Shown here: one piece after another, positions 25,751 through 32,695 of the stretch | Layout of the letters: each line of letters opens with the position of its first letter | Numbering within the stretch: the first letter of the stretch is position 1 | Assembly: GCA_044220875.1 (NCBI GenBank) | Contig: JBGAQH010000001.1 | Span: forward strand, 496,001 to 560,000 | Origin: JAEUIT01 sp044220875 | Lineage (GTDB): Bacteria; Planctomycetota; Phycisphaerae; Phycisphaerales; SM1A02 | DNA length: 64,000 nucleotides | Reading direction: 5' to 3' | Position numbers and translations under genes: made by a program | The notes under the pieces: generated by a model | Told to the model about the DNA's origin: nothing | The model's database searches: none | What the model saw: only the letters and a program-made list of their open reading frames with translations

Positions 25751-26320
25751 ATGAATGCGGAGCATGCCAACGTCGTGGAACGCGCGAAAGCGATGGCGGT
25801 CGCCATGCACGACGGCTGCGGACACACGCGATCGAACGGCGAGCCCTATTGGCGGCATCCCGAGCGGGTCGTGCAGACGCTCGTCGCCCACCACCGCCAC
25901 GCCGCGACGCTGGCGGCCGCGTGGCTGCACGACGTCCCCGAGGATTGCCCGGCCGACGTCGCCGGCTGCGAGACGCTGCTGACCCTGATCGCCGCCGACT
26001 TCGGCGCCGACGTGGGGGAACTTGTCCGCGAGGTCACCAACTTCTTCGGCCCCTCGGCCACGATGGAGGAGAAGCAGGCCCGACTCCGCGAGCATGCCCG
26101 GCACATGAGCGGCGAGGCGAAGTGGATCAAGCTCGCCGACCGCTGGGACAACATCAGCGGCATGGTCGGCTGGCCCGACTCGAAGCGGCAGCGCTACGCG
26201 AAGGCGACGATCGAACTGTTAGACGCCCTCGAGCCGCTGCCCGCCGGCGCCGCGGCCCTGGCCGCGATGATCGGCGAGCGGGCCAGGAGCATCGCCGGAG
26301 GGACCGCCGGCCGCGGGTGA
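25751..26320 (+). CDS. HD-domain metal-dependent phosphohydrolase
   Basis: 189-residue HD hydrolase resembling the hydrolase part of RelA/SpoT (small alarmone hydrolase type). The metal ligands appear in the right order: His in PYWRHPERVVQTL, HD in AAWLHDVPEDC, and Asp in KWIKLADRWDNISGM. There is no synthetase or TGS domain, so it is hydrolase only. (p)ppGpp or another nucleotide is the likely substrate by family; the true substrate is not evident. ATG at 25751 gives the natural N-terminus (MNAEHANVVERA). Convergent with a possible small ORF on the other strand. Confidence 0.8.
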   Translation: MNAEHANVVERAKAMAVAMHDGCGHTRSNGEPYWRHPERVVQTLVAHHRHAATLAAAWLHDVPEDCPADVAGCETLLTLIAADFGADVGELVREVTNFFGPSATMEEKQARLREHARHMSGEAKWIKLADRWDNISGMVGWPDSKRQRYAKATIELLDALEPLPAGAAALAAMIGERARSIAGGTAGRG

Positions 26321-26482
26321 GGGATCGGGCGGCGGTCGAGCTCGCGGGGCCTTCTCGCGACCGGTGAGGCGGAACTGATCGAGGGCAACGACTTCGGCGA
26401 CACCTTTTGGGGCGTGTGTGATGGCGTCGGCGAGAACGCGCTCGGCCGCCTGCTGATGGAGGTGCGTGCCGCGCCCCGTCAG
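26219..26482 (-). CDS. Possible small gene with CTG start overlapping the phosphoesterase stop
   Basis: An 87-codon frame immediately follows the phosphoesterase gene, with a CTG overlapping its TGA (CTGA), mirroring the ATGA/GTGA junctions elsewhere. The first 45 residues look protein-like (THLHQQAAERVLADAITHA, PKGVAEVVALDQFRL) and third codon positions are GC-rich. No ATG, GTG or TTG lies in frame, and the last third overlaps the HD gene on the other strand, where the translation turns Pro/Gly-rich. It could be real with a rare start, or a chance frame in a 158-bp gap. No family recognised. Confidence 0.25.
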   Translation of the reverse strand: MTGRGTHLHQQAAERVLADAITHAPKGVAEVVALDQFRLTGREKAPRARPPPDPSPAAGGPSGDAPGPLADHRGQGRGAGGQRLEGV

Positions 26483-27066
26483 TCGCTTGCGTCCGACGAC
26501 CGGTCGCGATGAGAGTCCACCGGCCGGAACTCCTTCGCGCCCATGATCTCCTCGAGCCGCTCGACGCTCACCGGCGCGTAGCCGTTGTTGTCGACCCCGA
26601 CGTCCCAGGAGCGGGCGTGCGGATCGTCGGGCAGCGTGCCGTGCGAATGGCCGAAGAGGTGCCACGCGCCGTGGTGCGACGCGTCCCAGACCCGCATCGC
26701 ATAGTGGCAGAGGACGATCGGCCGCCGCATGCCGGCGATCGGGAGGCGGATGCGCCAGAGGTCATGCACGCTCGCGAAGAGCGCGGCGAACTCGGGATCG
26801 ACGACGCCCTCGGTCGAGCGCGGGTCGTGGTTGCCGAGGATGAGGTGCACGGTCCGGCAGCGGATCCGCTCGCGATAGGCGCGCGGCTCGCGGGTGCGAA
26901 ACGCGAAGTCGCCGAGGTGATAGAGCGTGTCGCCTGGCGCGACGAGCCGGTTGATGTTCCCGATGAGCGCGTCATCCATCGCCTCCACCGACTCGAACGG
27001 GCGGTTGCAGTAGCGGATGATGTTGGCGTGCCCGAAGTGCGTGTCGGCGGTGAACCAGTGAGCCAT
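26479..27066 (-). CDS. Calcineurin-like metallophosphoesterase
   Basis: 195-residue single-domain metallophosphoesterase. All five metal/phosphate motifs are present in order: DTHFGHANI, GDFAF (LYHLGDFAFRT), GNHD (LILGNHDPRS), CHYAMRVWD and GHSHG (HLFGHSHGTLP). The pattern 'TADTHFGHANII.YC.RPF' is that of small cytosolic phosphodiesterase-like proteins, often in phage or bacterial genomes. It follows flgH on the same strand by 31 bp and may be read through from the flagellar operon, though nothing links it to motility. Confidence 0.88.
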   Translation of the reverse strand: MAHWFTADTHFGHANIIRYCNRPFESVEAMDDALIGNINRLVAPGDTLYHLGDFAFRTREPRAYRERIRCRTVHLILGNHDPRSTEGVVDPEFAALFASVHDLWRIRLPIAGMRRPIVLCHYAMRVWDASHHGAWHLFGHSHGTLPDDPHARSWDVGVDNNGYAPVSVERLEEIMGAKEFRPVDSHRDRSSDASD

Positions 27067-27097
27067 GGGAGGTGGTCCGCGGCGCCGCGCGGCGCGC

Positions 27098-27901
27098 TCA
27101 GAACGCGAACAGCGTATCCAGCACCTTGGCGATGATGCCCTTCTCCGTCGCGCTCTTCAGCTCGCCCTTGGTCGTCTTCTCGATCGTGGCGTTCGCGAGG
27201 CGATGGCTCTGCACGGAGTTCGTCGCGTCGACGTCCTCGGCGCGGCACCGGCCGCTCAGGCGCATCGTCTGCGTCTCGCCGTCCATGTTGATCTGCTTGT
27301 AGGCCTCGATGAGGATCGTGCCGTTCGGCAGCACCTCGACCACCTCGGCGGTGATCTTCGCGGTGAAGTCGTCCTGGCGGGCGACGTCGCCCTTCGCGTC
27401 GAACTTCTTCTTGCCGGAGACGTCGAACTGGGGGAGGTCGGCGCTGCCGAGGGTGATGCTCTTGGCCCACTCGGCGGGGTCGAGGTTCATCCACTGCTTG
27501 AGGTCGGCGGAGAGGTCGTACTTCTTGTCGGTCTTGCTGTTGGCGCTCGACTTGGCCTTGCTCGATTCGCTCACCACGATGGTGATGAGGTCGTGGACCT
27601 TGAAGCTGCGCGGCTCCGGATCGGCGACGGCGGTGAGTCCGCCGCGAGCCCCGCCGGCACCGCCGCGCAGGGGCGGAGCCTCGTTGGCCCGCGACTCGAG
27701 GGCCACGACCGAAAGCGGCTTGGTGACGCCGTTGAGCTGCGGCGCCGACGGGGTCGCGGGCGCGGCAGGCTGTTCCGGCGCCGGTGGCGGCGGCGAGGGC
27801 TGCGTTGGCGGTCCCGGCTGGGCCGTCGGCTGCGACTGCCGTGCGTGGGCGGCGACCGCGACGGTGAGCGACGCGACGAGGGCGATGGCGTGGCTGGTCA
27901 T
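27098..27901 (-). CDS. flgH: Flagellar L-ring protein FlgH
   Basis: 267-residue outer-membrane ring protein of the flagellar basal body. A signal peptide (about 1-21, ...VAVAAHA) is followed by a 35-residue Pro/Gln-rich spacer. The FlgH core begins near 95: RSFKVHDLITIVVSESSKAKSSA, then the ADLPQFDVSGKKKFDAKGDVARQD segment, and the ending TLFAF. Enteric FlgH is a lipoprotein with a Cys after the signal; no Cys follows this signal peptide, so lipidation seems absent. Its ATG overlaps the flgA stop (4 bp). flgI, normally adjacent, is not in the window. Confidence 0.9.
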   Translation of the reverse strand: MTSHAIALVASLTVAVAAHARQSQPTAQPGPPTQPSPPPPAPEQPAAPATPSAPQLNGVTKPLSVVALESRANEAPPLRGGAGGARGGLTAVADPEPRSFKVHDLITIVVSESSKAKSSANSKTDKKYDLSADLKQWMNLDPAEWAKSITLGSADLPQFDVSGKKKFDAKGDVARQDDFTAKITAEVVEVLPNGTILIEAYKQINMDGETQTMRLSGRCRAEDVDATNSVQSHRLANATIEKTTKGELKSATEKGIIAKVLDTLFAF

Positions 27902-29103
27902 GCGTCTTCCTTGGCGATCGTGCGGGTCGTGTCCGGCGCGGCGTCGGGAGCGCCGTCCCTGATCACGGCCTGGCCCGGTCCGCAGACCTCGGCCATGAAC
28001 GTGCGACGGTCGCGGCGATCCTTGCGGTCGATGGCCCGAAACCGAATGGTCTGGCCCACGGCTCCGTCCTCTTCGGCGATGGCGGTGAGCTCGATGGCGA
28101 TCGTGCCGAGCTCGCGGCGGATCACGACCTTGTCGTTCTTCCTGATCTCGATCGCCTGGCGAATCTTGTCGTCGGTGACGCGCTCGCCCTTCTTGAGGCG
28201 ATCGGTGGTGACCACGCTCTCGAGCGCCGTTGACGGCGGCAGCTTGCGAAACTCGCTCGGGGACACGAACTCGGTGTGGACGTCGACGGCGTCTCCGATG
28301 GCGTCTCCGCGGCGGATCGCGCCGGTGGCGGTGGCGACGCTCGCCTCGAGCGTTGGGGTGACGATCAGCTCCTTGCGGCCGACGACGACGTCGCCGTCGC
28401 GGGCGATGATCCGCATCCGCACGCGGTCGGCGCCGAGGGCGGTGATCGGCACGACCTCGAAGCGCCGCGTCGCGCTCACCTGGTCGAGGAACGCGGCGTC
28501 GACGCCGGTGACGACGAGGCGCACGCGGGCGTTGGTGCTGGCGTGGACGTTGCTGACCATCTCGGCGATCAGCCCGCGCGGCGTGCGGATGTCCTTTGCC
28601 TCGTCGGCGTAGAACTCGACGCGGGCCAGGGCGCTGGTCTCGGTCGCGCCCTTCGGTCCCGCGGCCGGATCGCCGGTCGGCGCGGTGGGGGCGTCAAGGG
28701 CAAGCGCCCTCATCGCCACCGGCCTCCCGGCCCGCGCGGAGCGGACGAGCACGGACTTGCCGCTGAAGTCGATGAGGTTCGCCTTCGTCGCCGCCGCGTT
28801 CAGCTTGGCTCGCACCTCGTCGAGCGAAATCTCGAGCGTCGCGTTCGTCCCCAGGTCGGCGAGCTGGGTGTCGCCGAGGGCGAGCGCCGCGTCGCCTTCG
28901 AGATACGCCACGTCGCGGAGCCGCACGGCGGTCGAGCCCTGGGCGAGGCGGACGCTGCTGCGGAGCACGATCGAGTCGGCGGCGGCGAGGGCGGAGAGGC
29001 CGAGGGCGAGGATCGCCGCGGTGACGGTTCGGGCGATGGCACTGGTCGGGGTTTGGGTCATGGTGGCGGGCGTCCTGCCGTGGCTGGTGCGGTCGTCGGT
29101 CAT
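27898..29103 (-). CDS. flgA: Flagella basal body P-ring formation protein FlgA
   Basis: 401-residue periplasmic chaperone for P-ring assembly, longer than the roughly 220-residue enteric form. A signal peptide (ILALGLSALAAADS) starts about 30 residues in. The conserved C-terminal SAF part runs from VVGRKELIVTPTLEASVATATG through GDAIGDAVDVHTEFVSP and LKKGERVTDDKIRQAIEIRKNDKVVI. The N-half is an extra, less conserved region. Start at 29103 is set by GGAGG five nt upstream; the ATG at 29061 lacks a site. Overlaps flgH by 4 bp and follows flgG by 49 bp. Confidence 0.86.
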   Translation of the reverse strand: MTDDRTSHGRTPATMTQTPTSAIARTVTAAILALGLSALAAADSIVLRSSVRLAQGSTAVRLRDVAYLEGDAALALGDTQLADLGTNATLEISLDEVRAKLNAAATKANLIDFSGKSVLVRSARAGRPVAMRALALDAPTAPTGDPAAGPKGATETSALARVEFYADEAKDIRTPRGLIAEMVSNVHASTNARVRLVVTGVDAAFLDQVSATRRFEVVPITALGADRVRMRIIARDGDVVVGRKELIVTPTLEASVATATGAIRRGDAIGDAVDVHTEFVSPSEFRKLPPSTALESVVTTDRLKKGERVTDDKIRQAIEIRKNDKVVIRRELGTIAIELTAIAEEDGAVGQTIRFRAIDRKDRRDRRTFMAEVCGPGQAVIRDGAPDAAPDTTRTIAKEDA

Positions 29104-29152
29104 GGAATCCTCCGTGACGCGCGGTTCGTCGTGAGCGAAGCGTTAGGTCAAC

Positions 29153-29965
29153 TCAGAAGCGGCGAAGGTTGTTCACCTGCTGGAGCGTCTCGTTCGTGGC
29201 CTGGATCATCTGGCTGTTCATCTCGAAGGCCCGTTGCGTGCGGATGAGGCTGACGAGCTCGGTGATCGCCTCGCTGTTGGACTGCTCGAGGGCGGCTTGG
29301 AGCAGCGAGCCGCGGCCGTCCTCGGTGGGATTGCCGACCGACGGATCGCCGCTTGCCGCGCTTTGCACGTAGATGTTGCCGCCGACCGCGGTGAGTCCGG
29401 CCGGATTCACGAAGCGGGCGAGCTGGATCTGGCCGAGCTCCTCGGGCGAGGTCTGGCCGGGGAGCATCACCGTGACCGTGCCGTCGGCGCCGACCGAGAG
29501 GCCCGAGGCGTCGGGCGGAATGGTGATTTCGGGCTCGATGAGCCGGTAGCCCGGAGCGTTGGCGAGAACGAGCTGTCCCTCGGCGTTGGGCGTGAAGTTG
29601 CCGGCCCGCGTGTAGCCGATGCCGCCGCCGACCGCCTCCGGGGTCTGCACCATGAAGAAGCCGTCGCCCTGGATCATCAGGTCGTACGGGGAGCCGGTCT
29701 GCTCGACCGGACCGCTCCGCATGTCGAGCTGCGTGCCCGAGACCTTGACGCCGAGGCCCGTCGCGAGCCCGGTCGGGAAGCTGTTCACCGGGTCCTTGGG
29801 AAGGTTCGGCTGGGCCATCTGGAGGTAGAACAGGTCCTCGAAGTTGGCGCGGCTTCGCTTGAAGCCGACGGTGTTCACGTTCGCGAGGTTGTTCGCGATG
29901 ACGTCGAGGTTCGTGTTCAGGGCATTGAGGCCCGTCGCTGCGGTGTTGAGTGCGAGGTAGCTCAT
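29153..29965 (-). CDS. flgG: Flagellar distal rod protein FlgG
   Basis: 270-residue distal rod subunit, family length. The N-terminal rod motif LNTNLDVIANNLANVNTVGFKRSRANFEDLFY is classic FlgG, as is GLGVKVSG and QGDGFFMVQTP. The C-terminal helix ends EAITELVSLIRTQRAFEMNSQMIQATNETLQQVNNLRR, the FlgG signature. No signal peptide; exported by the flagellar type III apparatus. It lies 24 bp after flgF and before flgA, within the sigma-54-led operon. Confidence 0.96.
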   Translation of the reverse strand: MSYLALNTAATGLNALNTNLDVIANNLANVNTVGFKRSRANFEDLFYLQMAQPNLPKDPVNSFPTGLATGLGVKVSGTQLDMRSGPVEQTGSPYDLMIQGDGFFMVQTPEAVGGGIGYTRAGNFTPNAEGQLVLANAPGYRLIEPEITIPPDASGLSVGADGTVTVMLPGQTSPEELGQIQLARFVNPAGLTAVGGNIYVQSAASGDPSVGNPTEDGRGSLLQAALEQSNSEAITELVSLIRTQRAFEMNSQMIQATNETLQQVNNLRRF

Positions 29966-29989
29966 GGCGTCTCAGTCGTTCCCGGGGCG

Positions 29990-30787
29990 TCAGGCGTTGC
30001 GGGTGATCCCGGCAATGGCCTGACCGGTGAGGTTGTCCTGGTACTGCATCATGCGAACGTTGGCCTCGAGCATGCGCGCCTGCCGCATGAGCTCGACCAT
30101 CGAGTTGATCGGATCGGCGACGCTCTGCTCGAGCATGCGCTGTTCGACCGAGGTGGAGCCGTCGTCGACGCGGGTGACGGCGCCGCTGGTCCTGAGGATG
30201 TTGCCGCCGACCTTCTCGATCGAGGCGGGGTTCTTGGCCCGTACGACACGGAAGCGGGCGACCTCCGAGTCGTTCTGGAAGACGCGGCCGCTCTTGTCGA
30301 CGGCGAAGGGCTTCTTCGGATCGATCTTGACCGGCTCGCCGGACTCGCCGATGAGGGCCCGGCCGCTGCCGATGAGTCGGAAGGTGCCGTCGGCGTCGAC
30401 GGTCAGGTTGCCGGCCCGCGTGAGTTCGGTCGGCGCCTTCGGATCGGGCTTCTTGCCGTTGGCCGGGGCGACGACGAAGAACCCGTCGCCGGAGAGCGCC
30501 AGGTCGGTGGGCAGGTCGGTGCGCTCGAAGGGGCCCTGGGTGAGATCCACGCGGTCGCGCTCGAAGCGGAGCCCGCCGCCGAGCTTCTCGAGCATCGCCA
30601 TCGGCGGGGCGAGGGGGTCGGCGAAGGGAGAGAGTCCCTCAACGCGCTCGGCAGGACGCTCGGAGGCGACCAGCAGGTCGGGCTTGAAGCCGACGGTGTT
30701 GGCGTTGGCGAGGTTGTTGGCGATGACGTCCATGCGGCGCATCGAGGCCAACACGCCGCTGGTCGAGAGGAAGGTTCCGTAGTTCAT
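29990..30787 (-). CDS. flgF: Flagellar proximal rod protein FlgF
   Basis: 265-residue rod protein of the FlgF type. It shares the N-terminal MRRMDVIANNLANANTVGFKPD motif with FlgG, has LSGDGFFVV, and ends with a rod helix (DPINSMVELMRQARMLEANVRMMQYQDNLTGQAI). The central domain is Lys/Pro-rich compared with enteric FlgF. Start ATG at 30787 has GGGAG eight nt upstream and overlaps the stop of the small unknown gene (ATGA). Order FlgF then FlgG matches the rod assembly order. Confidence 0.92.
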   Translation of the reverse strand: MNYGTFLSTSGVLASMRRMDVIANNLANANTVGFKPDLLVASERPAERVEGLSPFADPLAPPMAMLEKLGGGLRFERDRVDLTQGPFERTDLPTDLALSGDGFFVVAPANGKKPDPKAPTELTRAGNLTVDADGTFRLIGSGRALIGESGEPVKIDPKKPFAVDKSGRVFQNDSEVARFRVVRAKNPASIEKVGGNILRTSGAVTRVDDGSTSVEQRMLEQSVADPINSMVELMRQARMLEANVRMMQYQDNLTGQAIAGITRNA

Positions 30788-31080
30788 CGCGAGGTCTCCC
30801 ACGAGGCGGTGGCGCCGGGGCAGCCGAGGGATTCGGCGGCGACGCGCCCGCGGTGGATGGCGGCTGCGACCGACGCGAGATCCAAGAGACGACGCCCGAC
30901 GAGCTCCAATGGGCTCTCGGTTCGGTCGTCCCAGTGAAGGGACCGCGCTCGACCGATGAGGTCGAGGGGGTGGCCTGGCGCCGTCGCGGTGGACGCCGCA
31001 TCCGTGCGGCGCATCGCGTCGAGTACCAGCTCGTGGAGGGCATCCTGCCCGTTTGTCTCGTCCGTGAGTTCACACCGCAT
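30784..31080 (-). CDS. Unknown small protein, first gene of the flagellar operon
   Basis: 98 residues, soluble, mildly acidic start (MRCELTDETNGQDALHELVL), two helical stretches (LDLIGRARSL; LELVGRRLLDLASVAAAIHRGR). It is real on three grounds: AAGGAG six nt before the ATG, a 4-bp ATGA overlap with flgF, and a sigma-54 promoter about 40 bp upstream. No family recognised. Position suggests a flagellar chaperone or regulator of the FlgN or FlhG kind; that is inference only. Confidence 0.8.
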   Translation of the reverse strand: MRCELTDETNGQDALHELVLDAMRRTDAASTATAPGHPLDLIGRARSLHWDDRTESPLELVGRRLLDLASVAAAIHRGRVAAESLGCPGATASWETSR

Positions 31081-31459
31081 CTGGCACTCCTTGCCCGGAA
31101 AGCGGAACGGACTCCAAAGGCAAGCCCGGTGCCAGCGCCGCGGTGCGCGAACGAGAGCCCGTTATGGGACGACTGACCCCTCGCATCGCATCAGGAGCGA
31201 GGATCGCCTACCTTCTATATCCCCATCGGCGCGTCGGGCTCCGGCTCGCGCGGGCGCAGCCGGTGCGCAGGCCAGCAGGTCGTGCGCAGCGCGCCCGACC
31301 CGATCCAGGGTCCGGTCGAGGACCCGATCGCGTGCGGTGAGGGAATCGCCCGTCGTCGTTTTGTGTCCGGCGGGCCCGCTCACGGTCGATCTTGAGGCGC
31401 TTCTCAATTCGATTCGAGCGGACGGTTGTGTGCCGTGACCGCGGTGGACCTGCGCCCGC
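31081..31459. other. Intergenic region upstream of the flagellar operon
   Basis: 379 bp without a convincing gene, between the divergently read flagellar operon (minus) and the Cys-rich small gene (plus). It holds the sigma-54 promoter described separately. The remainder is GC-rich with no clear sigma-70 promoter for the plus-strand genes; short frames here have no protein-like features. An enhancer-binding-protein site would be expected 80-150 bp upstream of the sigma-54 promoter, about 31220-31290, but I see no obvious palindrome. Confidence 0.6.
31119..31135 (-). promoter_or_regulatory. Sigma-54 (RpoN) promoter of the flagellar operon
   Basis: Read on the minus strand: TGGCAC, five bases (CGGGC), TTGC, preceded by GC. 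This is a near-perfect match to the -24/-12 element (TGGCAC-N5-TTGC) with the invariant GG and GC ten bases apart. Predicted start lies near 31108, leaving a leader of about 28 nt with AAGGAG before the first gene. Position, orientation and spacing all fit. Sigma-54 control of rod/ring genes is established for several polar-flagellate bacteria. Confidence 0.82.
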
Positions 31460-31771
31460 ATGCGTGACGCCGAAGACATCCCATCGACTCCTCCTTCCGC
31501 GGAAGGCAGCGAGTGCCCGTTCCTCAACCGGAACGACGCCCGCTGCGCGCCGCGGTTCTGCGTGGATGCGCTGGACAGCTTCTTCTCCCTCTGCTGCGGT
31601 TCGTTCCGGCGCTGCGAGAACTACCACCGGATCCGGGCCGACGACGCTCGGGCCGTGGCCTCCGTCGGCGGCGTTTCCGAGAAGCATGTGGCCCTCACCA
31701 CATCCGCAACCTCTTCGGAACCCACCTCGCTCGATGGACGGCCTCTCCGGATTCGCGCCTACCTTCCGTGA
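31460..31771 (+). CDS. Small cysteine-rich protein
   Basis: 103 residues. The centre carries seven cysteines: ECPFLNRNDARCAPRFCVDAL, then FSLCCGSFRRCENYHRI, a spacing suited to metal or iron-sulfur binding. The C-terminal 35 residues are low in features. Its last 38 bp overlap the start of xerD in another frame, so the two are probably co-translated. I recall similar CPFLN..D.RC...F...L...F..C.G....C small proteins in planctomycetes, but cannot name a function. ATG start without a strong site. Confidence 0.65.
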   Translation: MRDAEDIPSTPPSAEGSECPFLNRNDARCAPRFCVDALDSFFSLCCGSFRRCENYHRIRADDARAVASVGGVSEKHVALTTSATSSEPTSLDGRPLRIRAYLP

Positions 31772-32651
31772 GTTTCTCGGCTATCTCCGCGTCGAGGCGG
31801 GCCTGGCCGCCGCGACGCTCGAGGCATACGGCCGCGATCTCCGGCAACTCGCCGAGGACCTGGTCCCGCGCGGCGTGACGTCGCCCGACCTGGTCACGAT
31901 GCAGCTCCTCTCGGAGCACCTGCAGCGTCTCCACCGCGAGCGCGGCATGGAGCCGACCTCGGTCGCCCGACACCTGGCGACGATCCGCGTCTACTTCCGC
32001 TACCTGCATGCGAACCGCCGCGTGCCGACCGACCCCTCGCGGCTGCTCGAGCGCCCGACCCGCTGGAAGCGGCTCCCCGGTGTGCTGAGCCCGGCGCAGA
32101 TGCGCACCCTCGTGCAGGCGCCGTCGCCCGAACACGGCGAGCTCTGGCTGCGCGACCGGACGATGCTTGAGCTCATGTGGGCCGCTGGCCTGCGGGCCTC
32201 CGAGGTCGGGGCGCTGAAGGTCAACGAATACCACGACACGCTCTGCATGCTCACGGTCACGGGCAAGGGATCGAAGCAGCGGGTCGTTCCGATCGGCACG
32301 CCGGCCCAGGAGCTCGTCCGCAGCTATCTCGCCGACTGCCGGCCGCATCTTGCGCGATGGAAGGACGGCCGCGACGAGTTCCGGCTGCTGCTCTCGTTCA
32401 GCGGCCGGCCGCTCGAGCGAGTCGCCGTCTGGCAGATCGTGCGGAAGTACGCCCGCATCGCCCAGCTCCGCGACGTTCATCCGCACACGCTTCGCCACAG
32501 CTTCGCCACGCACCTGGTGCGCGGCGGCGCGGACCTCCGCGTCGTGCAGGAGCTCCTCGGCCATGCCGACATCGCGACGACGCAGATCTACACCCATGTC
32601 GACCGCAGCGCCCTCCGCGACGTCGTGAGGAAGCATCATCCGCGACCGTGA
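31734..32651 (+). CDS. xerD: Tyrosine recombinase XerD-type
   Basis: 305-residue site-specific recombinase for resolving chromosome dimers at dif. The N-terminal SAM-like core-binding domain (1-105) is followed by the catalytic domain with all expected residues: Arg154 (GLRASEVGAL), Lys178 (TGKGSKQR), His251 and Arg254 (PHTLRHSFATHL), His277 (LLGHADIATTQIY) and nucleophile Tyr286. LGHADIATTQIYTHV is XerC/D wording rather than phage integrase. Full length, start overlapping the small Cys-rich gene; zwf follows by 44 bp. XerC versus XerD cannot be settled by eye. Confidence 0.92.
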   Translation: MDGLSGFAPTFREFLGYLRVEAGLAAATLEAYGRDLRQLAEDLVPRGVTSPDLVTMQLLSEHLQRLHRERGMEPTSVARHLATIRVYFRYLHANRRVPTDPSRLLERPTRWKRLPGVLSPAQMRTLVQAPSPEHGELWLRDRTMLELMWAAGLRASEVGALKVNEYHDTLCMLTVTGKGSKQRVVPIGTPAQELVRSYLADCRPHLARWKDGRDEFRLLLSFSGRPLERVAVWQIVRKYARIAQLRDVHPHTLRHSFATHLVRGGADLRVVQELLGHADIATTQIYTHVDRSALRDVVRKHHPRP

Positions 32652-32695
32652 CGCATGCGACGCCACCGGCCACCGAGACGAAAGAGAAACGAACC

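Noticed and set aside
25003..25827. Full-length start of cytidylate kinase at 25827
   Set aside because: It would overlap the start of the divergent HD gene, and the added residues have no CMP-kinase similarity.
31081..31096. TGGCAC...TTGC on the plus strand, a second possible sigma-54 site
   Set aside because: GG and GC are only 8 bases apart instead of 10, it points away from the operon, and it overlaps the ribosome site of the first flagellar gene.
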